Source: Jiella sonneratiae
Lineage (GTDB): Bacteria; Pseudomonadota; Alphaproteobacteria; Rhizobiales; Rhizobiaceae
Assembly: GCF_017353515.1 (NCBI RefSeq)
Contig: NZ_JAFMPY010000014.1
Span: 1 to 64,000 of the forward strand
Direction: 5' to 3'
DNA: 64,000 bases
The notes under the pieces are model-generated. The model saw only the letters and a program-made list of their open reading frames with translations, did not search any database and was not told the origin of the DNA. The translations under genes and the position numbers were made by a program. Below are positions 8,709-16,879 of the stretch, in pieces (position 1 is the stretch's first letter; the number at the start of each line of letters is the position of its first letter).

Positions 8709-9536
8709 ATGTCCGCGATTGCAAGCTCCGACCGCCTCACGGCGTGGCTCAACGCCGTCCTGCTGTTCTTCGCCGGCTGCGTCGTGATGATCCCGACGCT
8801 GTGGATGGTGCTCTCCTCCTTCAAGCAGTCCTTCGAGGTCACCGCCTATCCGCCGACGCTGTTCTTCACGCCGACGCTCGAGAACTACGTTTCGCTGTCG
8901 GAGACGACGCCGTTCCTCCACTACGCCTTCAACTCGATGGTGGTGACCACCGCCTCGACCCTTCTCGGGCTGATCCTCGGCGCCCCCGCCGCCTTCGTCG
9001 CCTCCTGGACGCGGATCACCTGGCCGGCGGTGGTGACGCTGGTCGCGCGCATGGCGCCCGGCACGCTGTTCCTCCTGCCCTGGTACGTGATGTTTCGGCA
9101 GGTCGACATGATCGGCAGCTACTGGGCGCTGATCCTCACCCATGCGGTGATCACCATGCCGATCGTCATCTGGGTGCTGCTGCCGTTCTTCGACAACATC
9201 CCGCGCAGCGTCTACGAGGCGGCGCAGGTCGACGGCTGCTCGCCCTTCCGGGTGTTCTGGCGGATCGCCCTGCCGCTCGTCACCTCGGGCCTCGCTGTCT
9301 CGGCGATCCTCGCCTTCGTCTTCTCCTGGAACTACTTCCTCTTCGCGCTGGTCCTGTCGAATTCCGACACCAAGACGCTGATCGCCGCCTCCTTCAACTT
9401 CATCGGCGAAGGCTCGACCAACTGGGGCGCCCTGATGGCCGCCGCCACGCTGATCGCTTTGCCGCCCCTCGTCCTCGCCGTCATCGTCCAGCGCTGGCTG
9501 ATCTCCGGCCTGACGCTCGGCGCCGTGAAAGGCTGA
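8709..9536 (+). CDS. CUT1 sugar ABC transporter permease (MalG/UgpE type)
   Basis: Product of 275 aa with six predicted membrane segments and the EAA loop EAAQVDGCSPFRVFWRIALPL. Partner of the upstream permease. The start at 8709 is preceded by AGGAAAGAGACG. The 10-bp gap to the gene before and 6-bp gap to the gene after indicate one transcript. Confidence 0.92.
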   Translation: MSAIASSDRLTAWLNAVLLFFAGCVVMIPTLWMVLSSFKQSFEVTAYPPTLFFTPTLENYVSLSETTPFLHYAFNSMVVTTASTLLGLILGAPAAFVASWTRITWPAVVTLVARMAPGTLFLLPWYVMFRQVDMIGSYWALILTHAVITMPIVIWVLLPFFDNIPRSVYEAAQVDGCSPFRVFWRIALPLVTSGLAVSAILAFVFSWNYFLFALVLSNSDTKTLIAASFNFIGEGSTNWGALMAAATLIALPPLVLAVIVQRWLISGLTLGAVKG

Positions 9537-9542
9537 TCCGCC

Positions 9543-10562
9543 ATGCCGACCGCCGACCCCACCACCCAGCGCCCGCAGATGCGCGCGGCCGCCTTCCACG
9601 GCGAGGACCGCATCAGCGTCGAGACCGTTCCCCTGCCCGAGCCGGGACCCGGCGAGGCGCTGGTGAAGATCCTGCGCACCGCCCTCTGCGGCTCCGACTT
9701 CAAGCTCTGGCACAAGGGCGCCGAGCACATCGCCGGCCACGAGATCTTCGGCCGGGTGGAACAGCCGGGCCATGCGCTGCACGGCCGGCGCTGCGCCGTC
9801 TACATCCCGGTCCATTGCGGGCACTGCGCGGCATGCCGGGCCGGCGACACGCAGATGTGCCTCGAGGTCTCCTCGCTGATCGGCTGGAACCGCGACGGCG
9901 GCTACTGCGAATATGTCGCCGTTCCCAACGACTGCCTGCTGCCGGTGCCCGACGACATTCCCGACGATCTCGGGCCCCTCCTCCTCGACACGATCGGCAC
10001 CTCGGCCCATGCCGTGCGCGAGGCGCAGCGCTTCGTCGCCCGCGACGGCGACCCGGCGGTGCTCGTCACCGGCGCGGGGCCCGTCGGCCTCGGCGTCGTC
10101 CTCGCCCTCAGGGCGCTCGGCTACGGCCGGGTCTTCGTCTCCGACCCGAACCCGGAGCGCCTTTCGATCGCCGTCTCCTTCGGCGCGGCGGCACATCCGG
10201 TCGGCAGCCGCGAGGCCCGTTTCAAGATGATCGTCGAATGCTCCGGCGCCCATGCCGCGCGCAACCTCGCGATCGAGCTGGTCCTGCCGAAGGGCGTCAT
10301 CGTCCTCGTCGGCGAGAACGCCGCGCCCTGGACGATCACCGAGGACAAGGTGTTCCGCCGCAAGGACTTCGCCATGCTGCGCACCTTCTATTTCCCGAAG
10401 GGTGATCTCGACGCCAACGTCGAGCTGCTGCGCGCCAACAAGGAGCGCTACGCCCGGCTGGTGGACGAGCGCTTCGGCCTCGACGCCTTGCCCGAACGCT
10501 TCGCCCGTTTCGCCGAAGGCAAGTCGATCAAGCCGGTCCTCGCCTTCGAGGAGACCCGCTGA
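9543..10562 (+). CDS. Zinc-dependent alcohol dehydrogenase (MDR superfamily)
   Basis: Product of 339 aa. Catalytic zinc ligands fit C49 (ALCGSD) and H66-E67 (AGHE). The structural-zinc lobe is present (C92, C95, C98, C106 in HCGHCAACRAGDTQMC). A Rossmann motif GAGPVG lies at 177-182. Relatives include sorbitol, threonine and galactitol dehydrogenases, so it probably interconverts a polyol and a ketose, or a sugar and a keto-sugar, with NAD(P). It sits between the permease and ATPase genes; its TGA overlaps the next ATG by 1 bp. The pairing with an SDR in an operon that lacks an obvious sugar isomerase is notable. Confidence 0.85.
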   Translation: MPTADPTTQRPQMRAAAFHGEDRISVETVPLPEPGPGEALVKILRTALCGSDFKLWHKGAEHIAGHEIFGRVEQPGHALHGRRCAVYIPVHCGHCAACRAGDTQMCLEVSSLIGWNRDGGYCEYVAVPNDCLLPVPDDIPDDLGPLLLDTIGTSAHAVREAQRFVARDGDPAVLVTGAGPVGLGVVLALRALGYGRVFVSDPNPERLSIAVSFGAAAHPVGSREARFKMIVECSGAHAARNLAIELVLPKGVIVLVGENAAPWTITEDKVFRRKDFAMLRTFYFPKGDLDANVELLRANKERYARLVDERFGLDALPERFARFAEGKSIKPVLAFEETR

Positions 10563-11641
10563 TGGCCTCGCTCTCGATGCGCAAGCTGGTGAAGAAATAC
10601 GGCGACTTCACCGTCATTCCCGATCTCGACCTGGAAATTCCCGACCACGAATTCGTCGTGCTGGTCGGCCCGTCCGGCTGCGGCAAGTCCACCCTCCTGC
10701 GGGTGCTCGCCGGGCTCGAATCGATCAATGGCGGCGACCTGTTCATCGGCGACCAGCGGGTCAACGACGTGCCGGCGGCCAAGCGCGACATCGCCATGGT
10801 TTTCCAGGACTACGCGCTCTATCCGCACATGACGGTGCGCCAGAACATGGCCTTCTCGCTCGAGATGCGCGGCATGACCAGGGAGGAGATCGCCGGGCGG
10901 GTCGAGCGCGCCGCCGGCCTCCTGCACATCGGCGACTTCCTCGACCGGCGGCCGAAGCAGCTCTCCGGCGGCCAGCGCCAGCGCGTCGCCATGGGCCGCG
11001 CCATCGTGCGCAATCCCAAGGTCTTCCTGTTCGACGAGCCGCTGTCGAACCTCGACGCCAAGCTGCGCGCCCAGGTGCGCGCCGAGATCAAGGCGCTGTC
11101 GCAGCAGCTGAGGACGACGATGGTCTTCGTCACCCACGATCAGGTCGAGGCGATGACCATGGCCGACCGGATCGTCGTCATGAAGTCCGGCGTCATCCAG
11201 CAGGTCGGAACGCCGGAGGAGGTCTACGAGACCCCGAACAACCTCTTCGTCGCCGGCTTCATCGGCTCGCCGGCGATGAACTTCCTGCCCGTGACGCTCG
11301 GCGACGGCAGAGCGCGGCTCGCCGACGGCCGCGCGCTGCCGGCCGAAATCCTCGGATCCGGCCTCGCGCCCTCTGCCGGATCCGGCGAAGGGCTGGTCCT
11401 CGGCGTGCGGCCGGAGCATTTCGCCGTCGCGCCAAACGATGCCGACGCGCTGCCCGTCACCGTCGACCTCGTCGAGCCGCTCGGCTCCGACACGCTGGTC
11501 CACTTCAAGCTGGCCGAGACGGATGCGATCGCGCGGGTCTCGCCGGACCTTCGCCCGAAGCCCGGCGACACGCTTCCCCTCATCCCGGTCCGCGGCAAGG
11601 CGCTCCTGTTCGAGCAGGAATCCGGTCGCGCGATCCGCTGA
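10562..11641 (+). CDS. CUT1 sugar ABC transporter ATPase (MalK/UgpC type)
   Basis: Product of 359 aa. Walker A GPSGCGKST at 36-44, signature LSGGQRQRV, Walker B followed by DEPLSNLD, H-loop in FVTHDQVEAM, then a C-terminal TOBE/OB regulatory region from about residue 240. It energises import through the two permeases encoded upstream. Full length for the family. The 1-bp TGATG overlap with the dehydrogenase gene implies translational coupling. Confidence 0.94.
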   Translation: MASLSMRKLVKKYGDFTVIPDLDLEIPDHEFVVLVGPSGCGKSTLLRVLAGLESINGGDLFIGDQRVNDVPAAKRDIAMVFQDYALYPHMTVRQNMAFSLEMRGMTREEIAGRVERAAGLLHIGDFLDRRPKQLSGGQRQRVAMGRAIVRNPKVFLFDEPLSNLDAKLRAQVRAEIKALSQQLRTTMVFVTHDQVEAMTMADRIVVMKSGVIQQVGTPEEVYETPNNLFVAGFIGSPAMNFLPVTLGDGRARLADGRALPAEILGSGLAPSAGSGEGLVLGVRPEHFAVAPNDADALPVTVDLVEPLGSDTLVHFKLAETDAIARVSPDLRPKPGDTLPLIPVRGKALLFEQESGRAIR

Positions 11642-11666
11642 CAGCAAGAAGACAAGGAGTTCCGCC

Positions 11667-13127
11667 ATGGCGATCACCGGCCTCACCGACCCGAGCCTCT
11701 TCACAGAGAGCTGCCTCGTCGCCGGCGAATGGATCGGCGCCGGGACCGGCGCCTCGATCCCCGTCACCGATCCCGCCGACGGCAGCGTCATCGCCGCCGT
11801 GCCGAGCCTCGACACCGCCGCGGTGAGACGCGCGATCGACGCCGCCGAAGCCGCACAGAAGAACTGGGCGAAGCGCTCCGCCAAGGAGCGTGCCGGGCTG
11901 ATCCGCCGCTGGTACGAGCTGATCGTCGCGAATGCCGACGACCTCGCCAGGATCCTCACCGCCGAGCAGGGCAAGCCGCTCGCCGAAGCCAAAGGCGAGA
12001 TCGTCGCCAACGCCGCCTATCTCGAATGGTTCGCGGAGGAGGCCAAGCGCGTCTATGGCGACATCGTGCCGCCGCCGGGTGCCGACCGCCGCATCCTCGT
12101 GATGAAGCAGCCGGTCGGCGTCTGTGCGGCGATCACGCCGTGGAACTTTCCGAACGGCATGATCACCCGCAAGGCCGGGCCGGCGCTGGCGGCGGGCTGC
12201 AGCATCGTCGTCAAGCCGGCCTCCCAGACGCCGCTCTCGGCGCTCTCGCTCGGCGTCCTCGCCGAACGCGCCGGAATTCCCGCCGGCGTCTTCCAGGTCG
12301 TCACCGGCAAGGCCCGCGAGATCGGCACCGAGTTCACCGCCAATCCGAAGGTCGCCAAGATCTCCTTCACCGGCTCGACCGAGGTCGGGCGCTGGCTGAT
12401 GCGCGAGGGCGCCGCGACGATCAAGCGTCTGTCGCTGGAACTCGGCGGCAATGCACCCTTCATCGTCTTCGAGGACGCCGATCTCGACGCAGCGGTCGAG
12501 GGCGCGATGATCGCGAAGTTCCGCAATTCCGGGCAGACCTGCGTCTGCGCCAACCGGATCTACGTCCATGAGAGCCTCGCCGACGCCTTTGCGCAGAAGC
12601 TCGCGGCGGCTGCGGACGGGCTGAAGGTCGGGCGCGGCACCGAGGCGGGCGTCACCCAGGGCCCGCTGATCGACGAGGCCGCCGTCGCCAAGATGGAGGA
12701 GCATCTGAGAAACGCCCTCGACAACGGCGCGCGGCTCGTCACCGGCGGCGGGCGCCACGAACTCGGCGGCACCTTCTTCCAGCCGACGGTCCTCTCCGGC
12801 GTCACGCAGGCGATGAAGCTCGCCCATGAGGAGACCTTCGCGCCGCTCGCGCCGATCATCCCCTTCGCCAGCGAGGCCGACGTCGTCGCGATGGCCAACG
12901 ACACCGAGTTCGGTCTCGCCGCCTATTTCTACACCCGCGACCTCGCCCGCATGTTCCGCGTCGCCGAGGCGCTCGAAAGCGGCATCGTCGGGGTGAATTC
13001 CGGCCTCATCGCCAACGAGATGGCGCCCTTCGGCGGCTACAAGCAGTCGGGTCTCGGCCGCGAGGGATCGAAATACGGGATCGAGGAATATCTCGAGACC
13101 AAATATGTCTGCGTCGCCGGGCTATGA
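11667..13127 (+). CDS. NAD(P)-dependent aldehyde dehydrogenase, GabD-like
   Basis: Product of 486 aa of the aldehyde dehydrogenase superfamily, closest in feel to succinate-semialdehyde dehydrogenases. Catalytic residues fit N160 (TPWNFP), K183, E258 (LELGG) and C292 (GQTCVC). GabD-type enzymes also serve as sulfolactaldehyde dehydrogenase in the sulfo-Entner-Doudoroff pathway, so here it may oxidise the aldehyde released by the aldolase encoded two genes on. The start at 11667 follows AAGGAGTTCCGCC; longer upstream readings overlap the ATPase gene in another frame. Its end overlaps the kinase start by 4 bp (ATGA). Confidence 0.88.
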   Translation: MAITGLTDPSLFTESCLVAGEWIGAGTGASIPVTDPADGSVIAAVPSLDTAAVRRAIDAAEAAQKNWAKRSAKERAGLIRRWYELIVANADDLARILTAEQGKPLAEAKGEIVANAAYLEWFAEEAKRVYGDIVPPPGADRRILVMKQPVGVCAAITPWNFPNGMITRKAGPALAAGCSIVVKPASQTPLSALSLGVLAERAGIPAGVFQVVTGKAREIGTEFTANPKVAKISFTGSTEVGRWLMREGAATIKRLSLELGGNAPFIVFEDADLDAAVEGAMIAKFRNSGQTCVCANRIYVHESLADAFAQKLAAAADGLKVGRGTEAGVTQGPLIDEAAVAKMEEHLRNALDNGARLVTGGGRHELGGTFFQPTVLSGVTQAMKLAHEETFAPLAPIIPFASEADVVAMANDTEFGLAAYFYTRDLARMFRVAEALESGIVGVNSGLIANEMAPFGGYKQSGLGREGSKYGIEEYLETKYVCVAGL

Positions 13128-14056
13128 CCGGTCTCGCGCCGGCCTTCGGCGAGCGCCCGTCCACGGTGATCTGCCTCGGCCTTTCGGCCTTCGACTACAT
13201 CTGGCAGGTCGAGCGGCTGCCCGAGGGCCGCAGCGACAAGGTGCGGGCGCCCGAATTCATGACCAAGGGCGGCGGCATGGCCGCCACCGCGGCGGTGGCG
13301 GTGGCGCGTCTCGGCGGCAAGGCGCACTTCTGGGGCCGGGCCGGCGAGGACCGCGAAGGCGCGGCGATGCGGGACGAACTCGCGGCCGAAGGCGTCGACG
13401 TCTCGGGTTTCCGGCTGTTTGCCGGCGGCCGCTCGTCGATTTCCGGCGTCTTCGTCGACCCGGCGGGCGAACGCCACATCGCGAATTTCCGCGGCGAGAA
13501 GCTTCCCGCCGCGCCGGACTTTCTGCCGCTCGCCGAGATCGCAGCGGCCGGCGCCGTGCTCGCCGATCCGCGCTGGCCGGAGGGGGCCGAGGCCGCCTTT
13601 GCCGCCGCGCGCGAAGCCGGCGTTCCGACGGTTCTCGATGCCGACGTCGCGGACCGGGCGGTGTTCGAGATGCTGCTTCCCCTCACCGACCATGCGGTGT
13701 TCTCGGCGCCGGCCCTGGCGGGCTTTGCCGGAAGGGATGCGGAGGCCGCCCTCGCGGAGGTCGCGGGCTACGGCTGCCGGATCGCGGCGGCGACGCTCGG
13801 CGGCGACGGCGTCCTGTGGCGGGAAGCCGGCGCGACCGCCCGCCGGCCGGCCTTCGCGGTTCCGGTCGTCGACACGACGGGGGCGGGCGACGTCTTCCAC
13901 GGCGCCTATGCGCTCGCCGTCGCACAGGGCGCCGCGACGGGCGATGCGATCGGCTTCGCCAGCGCCGCCGCGGCGCTCAAATGCACCGCGCCCGGCGGCC
14001 GGCGCGGCATCCCGACATTCGATCAGACGATAAAATTCTGGAGAGACAATTCATGA
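13124..14056 (+). CDS. PfkB-family sugar kinase, sulfofructose-kinase-like
   Basis: Product of 310 aa of the ribokinase/PfkB family. The ATP-site motif DTTGAGD is at 250-256 with catalytic D256; the N-terminal GGG-x-AATAAVAVARLGG block is typical. From memory of E. coli YihV (sulfofructose kinase), similarity runs along the whole chain, including the ending ALKCTxPGGRxGIP. YihV residues K27, N109 and R138, which I recall as contacting the sulfonate, align with K39, N121 and R150 here. It would phosphorylate C1 of a ketose; a sulfonated or other C6-modified ketose is inferred. It overlaps both neighbours by 4 bp, which couples it to the aldolase. Confidence 0.82.
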   Translation: MTGLAPAFGERPSTVICLGLSAFDYIWQVERLPEGRSDKVRAPEFMTKGGGMAATAAVAVARLGGKAHFWGRAGEDREGAAMRDELAAEGVDVSGFRLFAGGRSSISGVFVDPAGERHIANFRGEKLPAAPDFLPLAEIAAAGAVLADPRWPEGAEAAFAAAREAGVPTVLDADVADRAVFEMLLPLTDHAVFSAPALAGFAGRDAEAALAEVAGYGCRIAAATLGGDGVLWREAGATARRPAFAVPVVDTTGAGDVFHGAYALAVAQGAATGDAIGFASAAAALKCTAPGGRRGIPTFDQTIKFWRDNS

Positions 14057-15090
14057 CGACGATCGGCAAGAGCCGCGGCCTCGCCCGCCTCGCGGACGCG
14101 GACGGACATTTCACCATGGTGGCGCTCGACCAGCGACCGCCGCTGATCGCCGCCATCGCCAAGGCCAAGGGCGTTTCGGCCGCGGACGTCACCTTCGCCG
14201 ACATGCTCGCGGCGAAGCGCCTCCTGGTGAAGGCGCTCGCCGACGAGGCCTCCTCGATGCTGTTCGATCCGAATTTCGCGATCCCCGCGGCGATCGACAT
14301 CCTGCCGGCCAGGACCGGCCTGATCGTCACTTTGGAGGAGCACCGCTTCGAGGAGACGCCCGGCGGGCGCAAGTCGCGCTCGATCGACAACTGGAGCGTC
14401 GGCAAGATCCGCCGGCTCGGCGGCGACGCGGTCAAGGTGCTCGCCTGGTACCGGCCCGACGCCGCGGCCGAGGTCGTCGCCCACCAGAAGGCCTATGTGC
14501 GCGCCGTCGGCGCCGAATGCCGCCGCCACGACATCCCCTATGTGCTGGAACTCCTGGTCTATCCGTTCCCGGACAGCGCCTCCCACACCACCGACTACGT
14601 GGAATCCCCCGACAAGCGCGCCGAGCTGGTGATCGACAGCGTGCGGGAATTCGCCAGGCCCGAATACGGCGTCGACCTCTTCAAGCTGGAGACGCCGCTT
14701 CCCGGCGCCTCCCTGCCGGAATTCGGTGCCGGCGCGGCGTCGAAAAAGGCCGCGGCCGAGTTCGAGGCGATCGGCGGCATCTGCCGCGAGGCCGGCGTGC
14801 CGTGGGTCATGCTGTCCGGCGGCGTCGCTCCGGATCAGTTCGAGCGGGTGATGACCTATTCCTACGCTGCGGGCGCGCAGGGCTTCCTCGCCGGCCGCAC
14901 GATCTGGCTCGACGCCGTGCAGTCGCACTTCCCGGACGAGGCCGGCGTCCTCGGGGCGCTGAGGGGCGACGGTTTGACGCGGCTGACGTCGCTGAAGACG
15001 CTGACCCGGGCGAAGGGCGTCCCCTTTGTGGCACGCTACGACTTCGCCGGCGTCCGGCGCGAGGGCGACGTCGCGGCCTCCTACGCCTGA
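14053..15090 (+). CDS. Class I aldolase of the LacD/YihT family
   Basis: Product of 345 aa, TIM-barrel Schiff-base aldolase. The lysine in VDLFKLETP (K211) aligns with the Schiff-base lysine of LacD and YihT, where the context is LxKVExP. VALDQR near the N-terminus and WVMLSGGV and AGRTIW near the C-terminus are family marks. LacD splits tagatose 1,6-bisphosphate and YihT splits sulfofructose 1-phosphate; both give dihydroxyacetone phosphate and an aldehyde. Directly after the kinase with an ATGA overlap, it probably cleaves that kinase's product; the aldehyde would go to the aldehyde dehydrogenase. Last gene of the operon, followed by a hairpin at 15132-15160. Confidence 0.85.
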   Translation: MTTIGKSRGLARLADADGHFTMVALDQRPPLIAAIAKAKGVSAADVTFADMLAAKRLLVKALADEASSMLFDPNFAIPAAIDILPARTGLIVTLEEHRFEETPGGRKSRSIDNWSVGKIRRLGGDAVKVLAWYRPDAAAEVVAHQKAYVRAVGAECRRHDIPYVLELLVYPFPDSASHTTDYVESPDKRAELVIDSVREFARPEYGVDLFKLETPLPGASLPEFGAGAASKKAAAEFEAIGGICREAGVPWVMLSGGVAPDQFERVMTYSYAAGAQGFLAGRTIWLDAVQSHFPDEAGVLGALRGDGLTRLTSLKTLTRAKGVPFVARYDFAGVRREGDVAASYA

Positions 15091-15131
15091 GCCCGCCGCC
15101 CCCTTTGGCCCCAGACGGCCCATGAGACGCA

Positions 15132-15160
15132 CCGAGCGGCGGCAAAGCCACGCCGCTCGG
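15132..15160 (+). terminator. Terminator-like hairpin at the end of the CUT1 operon
   Basis: CCGAGCGGCG and CGCCGCTCGG form a perfect 10-bp stem with a 9-nt loop, 41 bp after the aldolase stop. No T tract follows, so it may be a 3-prime stabiliser or a Rho-assisted end. Confidence 0.55.
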
Positions 15161-15216
15161 CGCCGTCCGAGCCCTGGCCCGTCCGGAGGGAAGGGTCCAC
15201 CGGAGGCCGGCCGTAG

Positions 15217-15230
15217 TACAACTTATTGTA
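15217..15230. promoter_or_regulatory. Inverted repeat TACAA-CTTA-TTGTA upstream of the GGDEF gene
   Basis: Perfect 5-bp arms in an AT-rich patch within a very GC-rich region. A related palindrome follows at 15339-15351. Both could bind a regulator of the diguanylate cyclase gene; the protein is not known. Confidence 0.35.
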
Positions 15231-15338
15231 GAATTCCCAGGGCGCCAGGACGAAACCCACGCGCGTCCCTCCCGCGCGCCGCCGCGCGAAATTGATTTAT
15301 AAGCTTATCTTTGTCGAGCCACGCCGCTAACCAATTAT

Positions 15339-15351
15339 AATACAATGTATT
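15339..15351. promoter_or_regulatory. Palindrome AATACA-A-TGTATT in the GGDEF gene promoter region
   Basis: A perfect 13-bp palindrome 25 bp before the first possible start codon. It overlaps TATAAT (15336-15341), a likely -10 box, so a protein bound here could control transcription. Confidence 0.45.
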
Positions 15352-15375
15352 CTAGCAAGGGATGGGTCCAGGTGC

Positions 15376-16842
15376 TTGGAGCGTCCCGTGCAGAAGCGGA
15401 TGCCACGGTTGACCGCTGTGCTGTTTCTACCAGTGATTGGCTTGTTGCTTGTCACGGGCGGATTCGTTGCATTTGCGATCCATTGGTCCGCCAGCCAGAC
15501 CGACGCGCAGTCGGTCCGCCGCGAGACCACCCTGGTGCACAAGCTGATGGACCAGCGGATCGCCCAGATCACCAAGAACCAGCAGACCACGACGTCGTGG
15601 GACGATGCGCTGCGGCAGGTGCTCGGCCGCCGCGATCCCGTATGGTTCGACGAAAATCTCGGGATCTGGATGTATAATTATTTCGGCATCGACCGCACCT
15701 TCATCCTCGACGGGGCGGATCATGCCGTCTACGCGATGATCGACGGCCGCCGCGACGAGCCGGGCAGCTATTTCACCCAGGCCTCGGCGGTCGCGCCGGT
15801 CGTCGCGGAACTCCGGCAGCGCCGGAGGAAGGCCGGGGCCTCCGAGGACGCGCCGACGGCGGTGAAACGCTACGTCATCCTGGAGAACCGGCCTGCCGTG
15901 GCCAGTGCCGCCGCGATCCTCTCCGATACCGGGCAAATCGAGCAGGTCGCGGGAGAAGAGGCGGTGCATATCGCCGTCCAGTTCCTCGACGGACGTTTCC
16001 TCGCCCAGCTCGACGCCGACTTCCTGATCGACCATCCGCGCTTTTCCTGGACCGGCCATCTGGGTCCTCACGAGGCGGCCTTCCCCCTGAATGCCGACGG
16101 CGCGGAACTCGGCTATCTGGTCTGGACGGTGCAGCAGCCCGGGACGAAGATCCTCAAACAGATGGTGCCGACGCTCGCCGCGGCCGGCGCCGTCATCGTG
16201 CTGCTCGCCGGCGTCCTTCTCTTCCGGGTCCACCAGACGACGCGCAAGCTCGCCGTTTCGCAGCGGCAGATCGAGTTCATGGCGCATCACGACTCGCTGA
16301 CGGGCCTTGCCAACCGCTTCACCTTCCAGTGCCACCTCGACGAGCGGATGCGGGAGTTCGACCGCACGTGTCGGGGTTTCGCGGTTCTCTATCTCGATCT
16401 CGACCGGTTCAAGACGGTCAACGACACGCTCGGCCACCAGGCCGGCGACGAACTTCTCCGGCAGACCGGAGAGCGCATCACGGCGCTGGTCGCGGCGCAC
16501 GACATGGTGGCGCGTCTCGGCGGCGACGAATTCGCCGTCCTGTGCGACGATGTCCGCGATCGCTCCGAGGTCGAGACCCTGTCGCGGAACATCGTCGAAG
16601 CCGTCCAGAATCCGTTCGAGATCGCGGGGGAGCCGGTGTTCGTCGGCGTGTCGATCGGTGCCGCGATGGCCTCGCGCGAGATGGCGGACGAGGCCGATCT
16701 CGTCCGCCGCGCCGACGTCGCGCTCTACCGCGTGAAGAATTCCGGCCGCAACGGCTACGTCGTCTTCGGGGAGAACGACGGCGTGCCGGAGGCCGGACGC
16801 AAGGGCGCCCACCTCGGCGTGGCCCGGCTCGCCTATGGCTGA
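15376..16842 (+). CDS. Diguanylate cyclase with CHASE4-type sensor
   Basis: Product of up to 488 aa. A membrane segment (about 11-36) is followed by a periplasmic CHASE4-like domain (about 45-240, with DQRIAQITKNQQTTTSWDDA), a second membrane segment (about 260-280) and a GGDEF domain (about 295-465). The active-site motif GGDEF is intact, so it should make cyclic di-GMP from GTP. The product-inhibition site RxxD just before it reads AAHD, so feedback inhibition is probably missing. Start is uncertain: TTG 15376, GTG 15388 or ATG 15400 are in frame and none has a strong ribosome site. Transcribed alone and convergent with the next gene. Confidence 0.9.
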   Translation: MERPVQKRMPRLTAVLFLPVIGLLLVTGGFVAFAIHWSASQTDAQSVRRETTLVHKLMDQRIAQITKNQQTTTSWDDALRQVLGRRDPVWFDENLGIWMYNYFGIDRTFILDGADHAVYAMIDGRRDEPGSYFTQASAVAPVVAELRQRRRKAGASEDAPTAVKRYVILENRPAVASAAAILSDTGQIEQVAGEEAVHIAVQFLDGRFLAQLDADFLIDHPRFSWTGHLGPHEAAFPLNADGAELGYLVWTVQQPGTKILKQMVPTLAAAGAVIVLLAGVLLFRVHQTTRKLAVSQRQIEFMAHHDSLTGLANRFTFQCHLDERMREFDRTCRGFAVLYLDLDRFKTVNDTLGHQAGDELLRQTGERITALVAAHDMVARLGGDEFAVLCDDVRDRSEVETLSRNIVEAVQNPFEIAGEPVFVGVSIGAAMASREMADEADLVRRADVALYRVKNSGRNGYVVFGENDGVPEAGRKGAHLGVARLAYG

Positions 16843-16879
16843 GGCAGGATAAGCCGGCAAAGCAACCCGTCGCCGGCGA

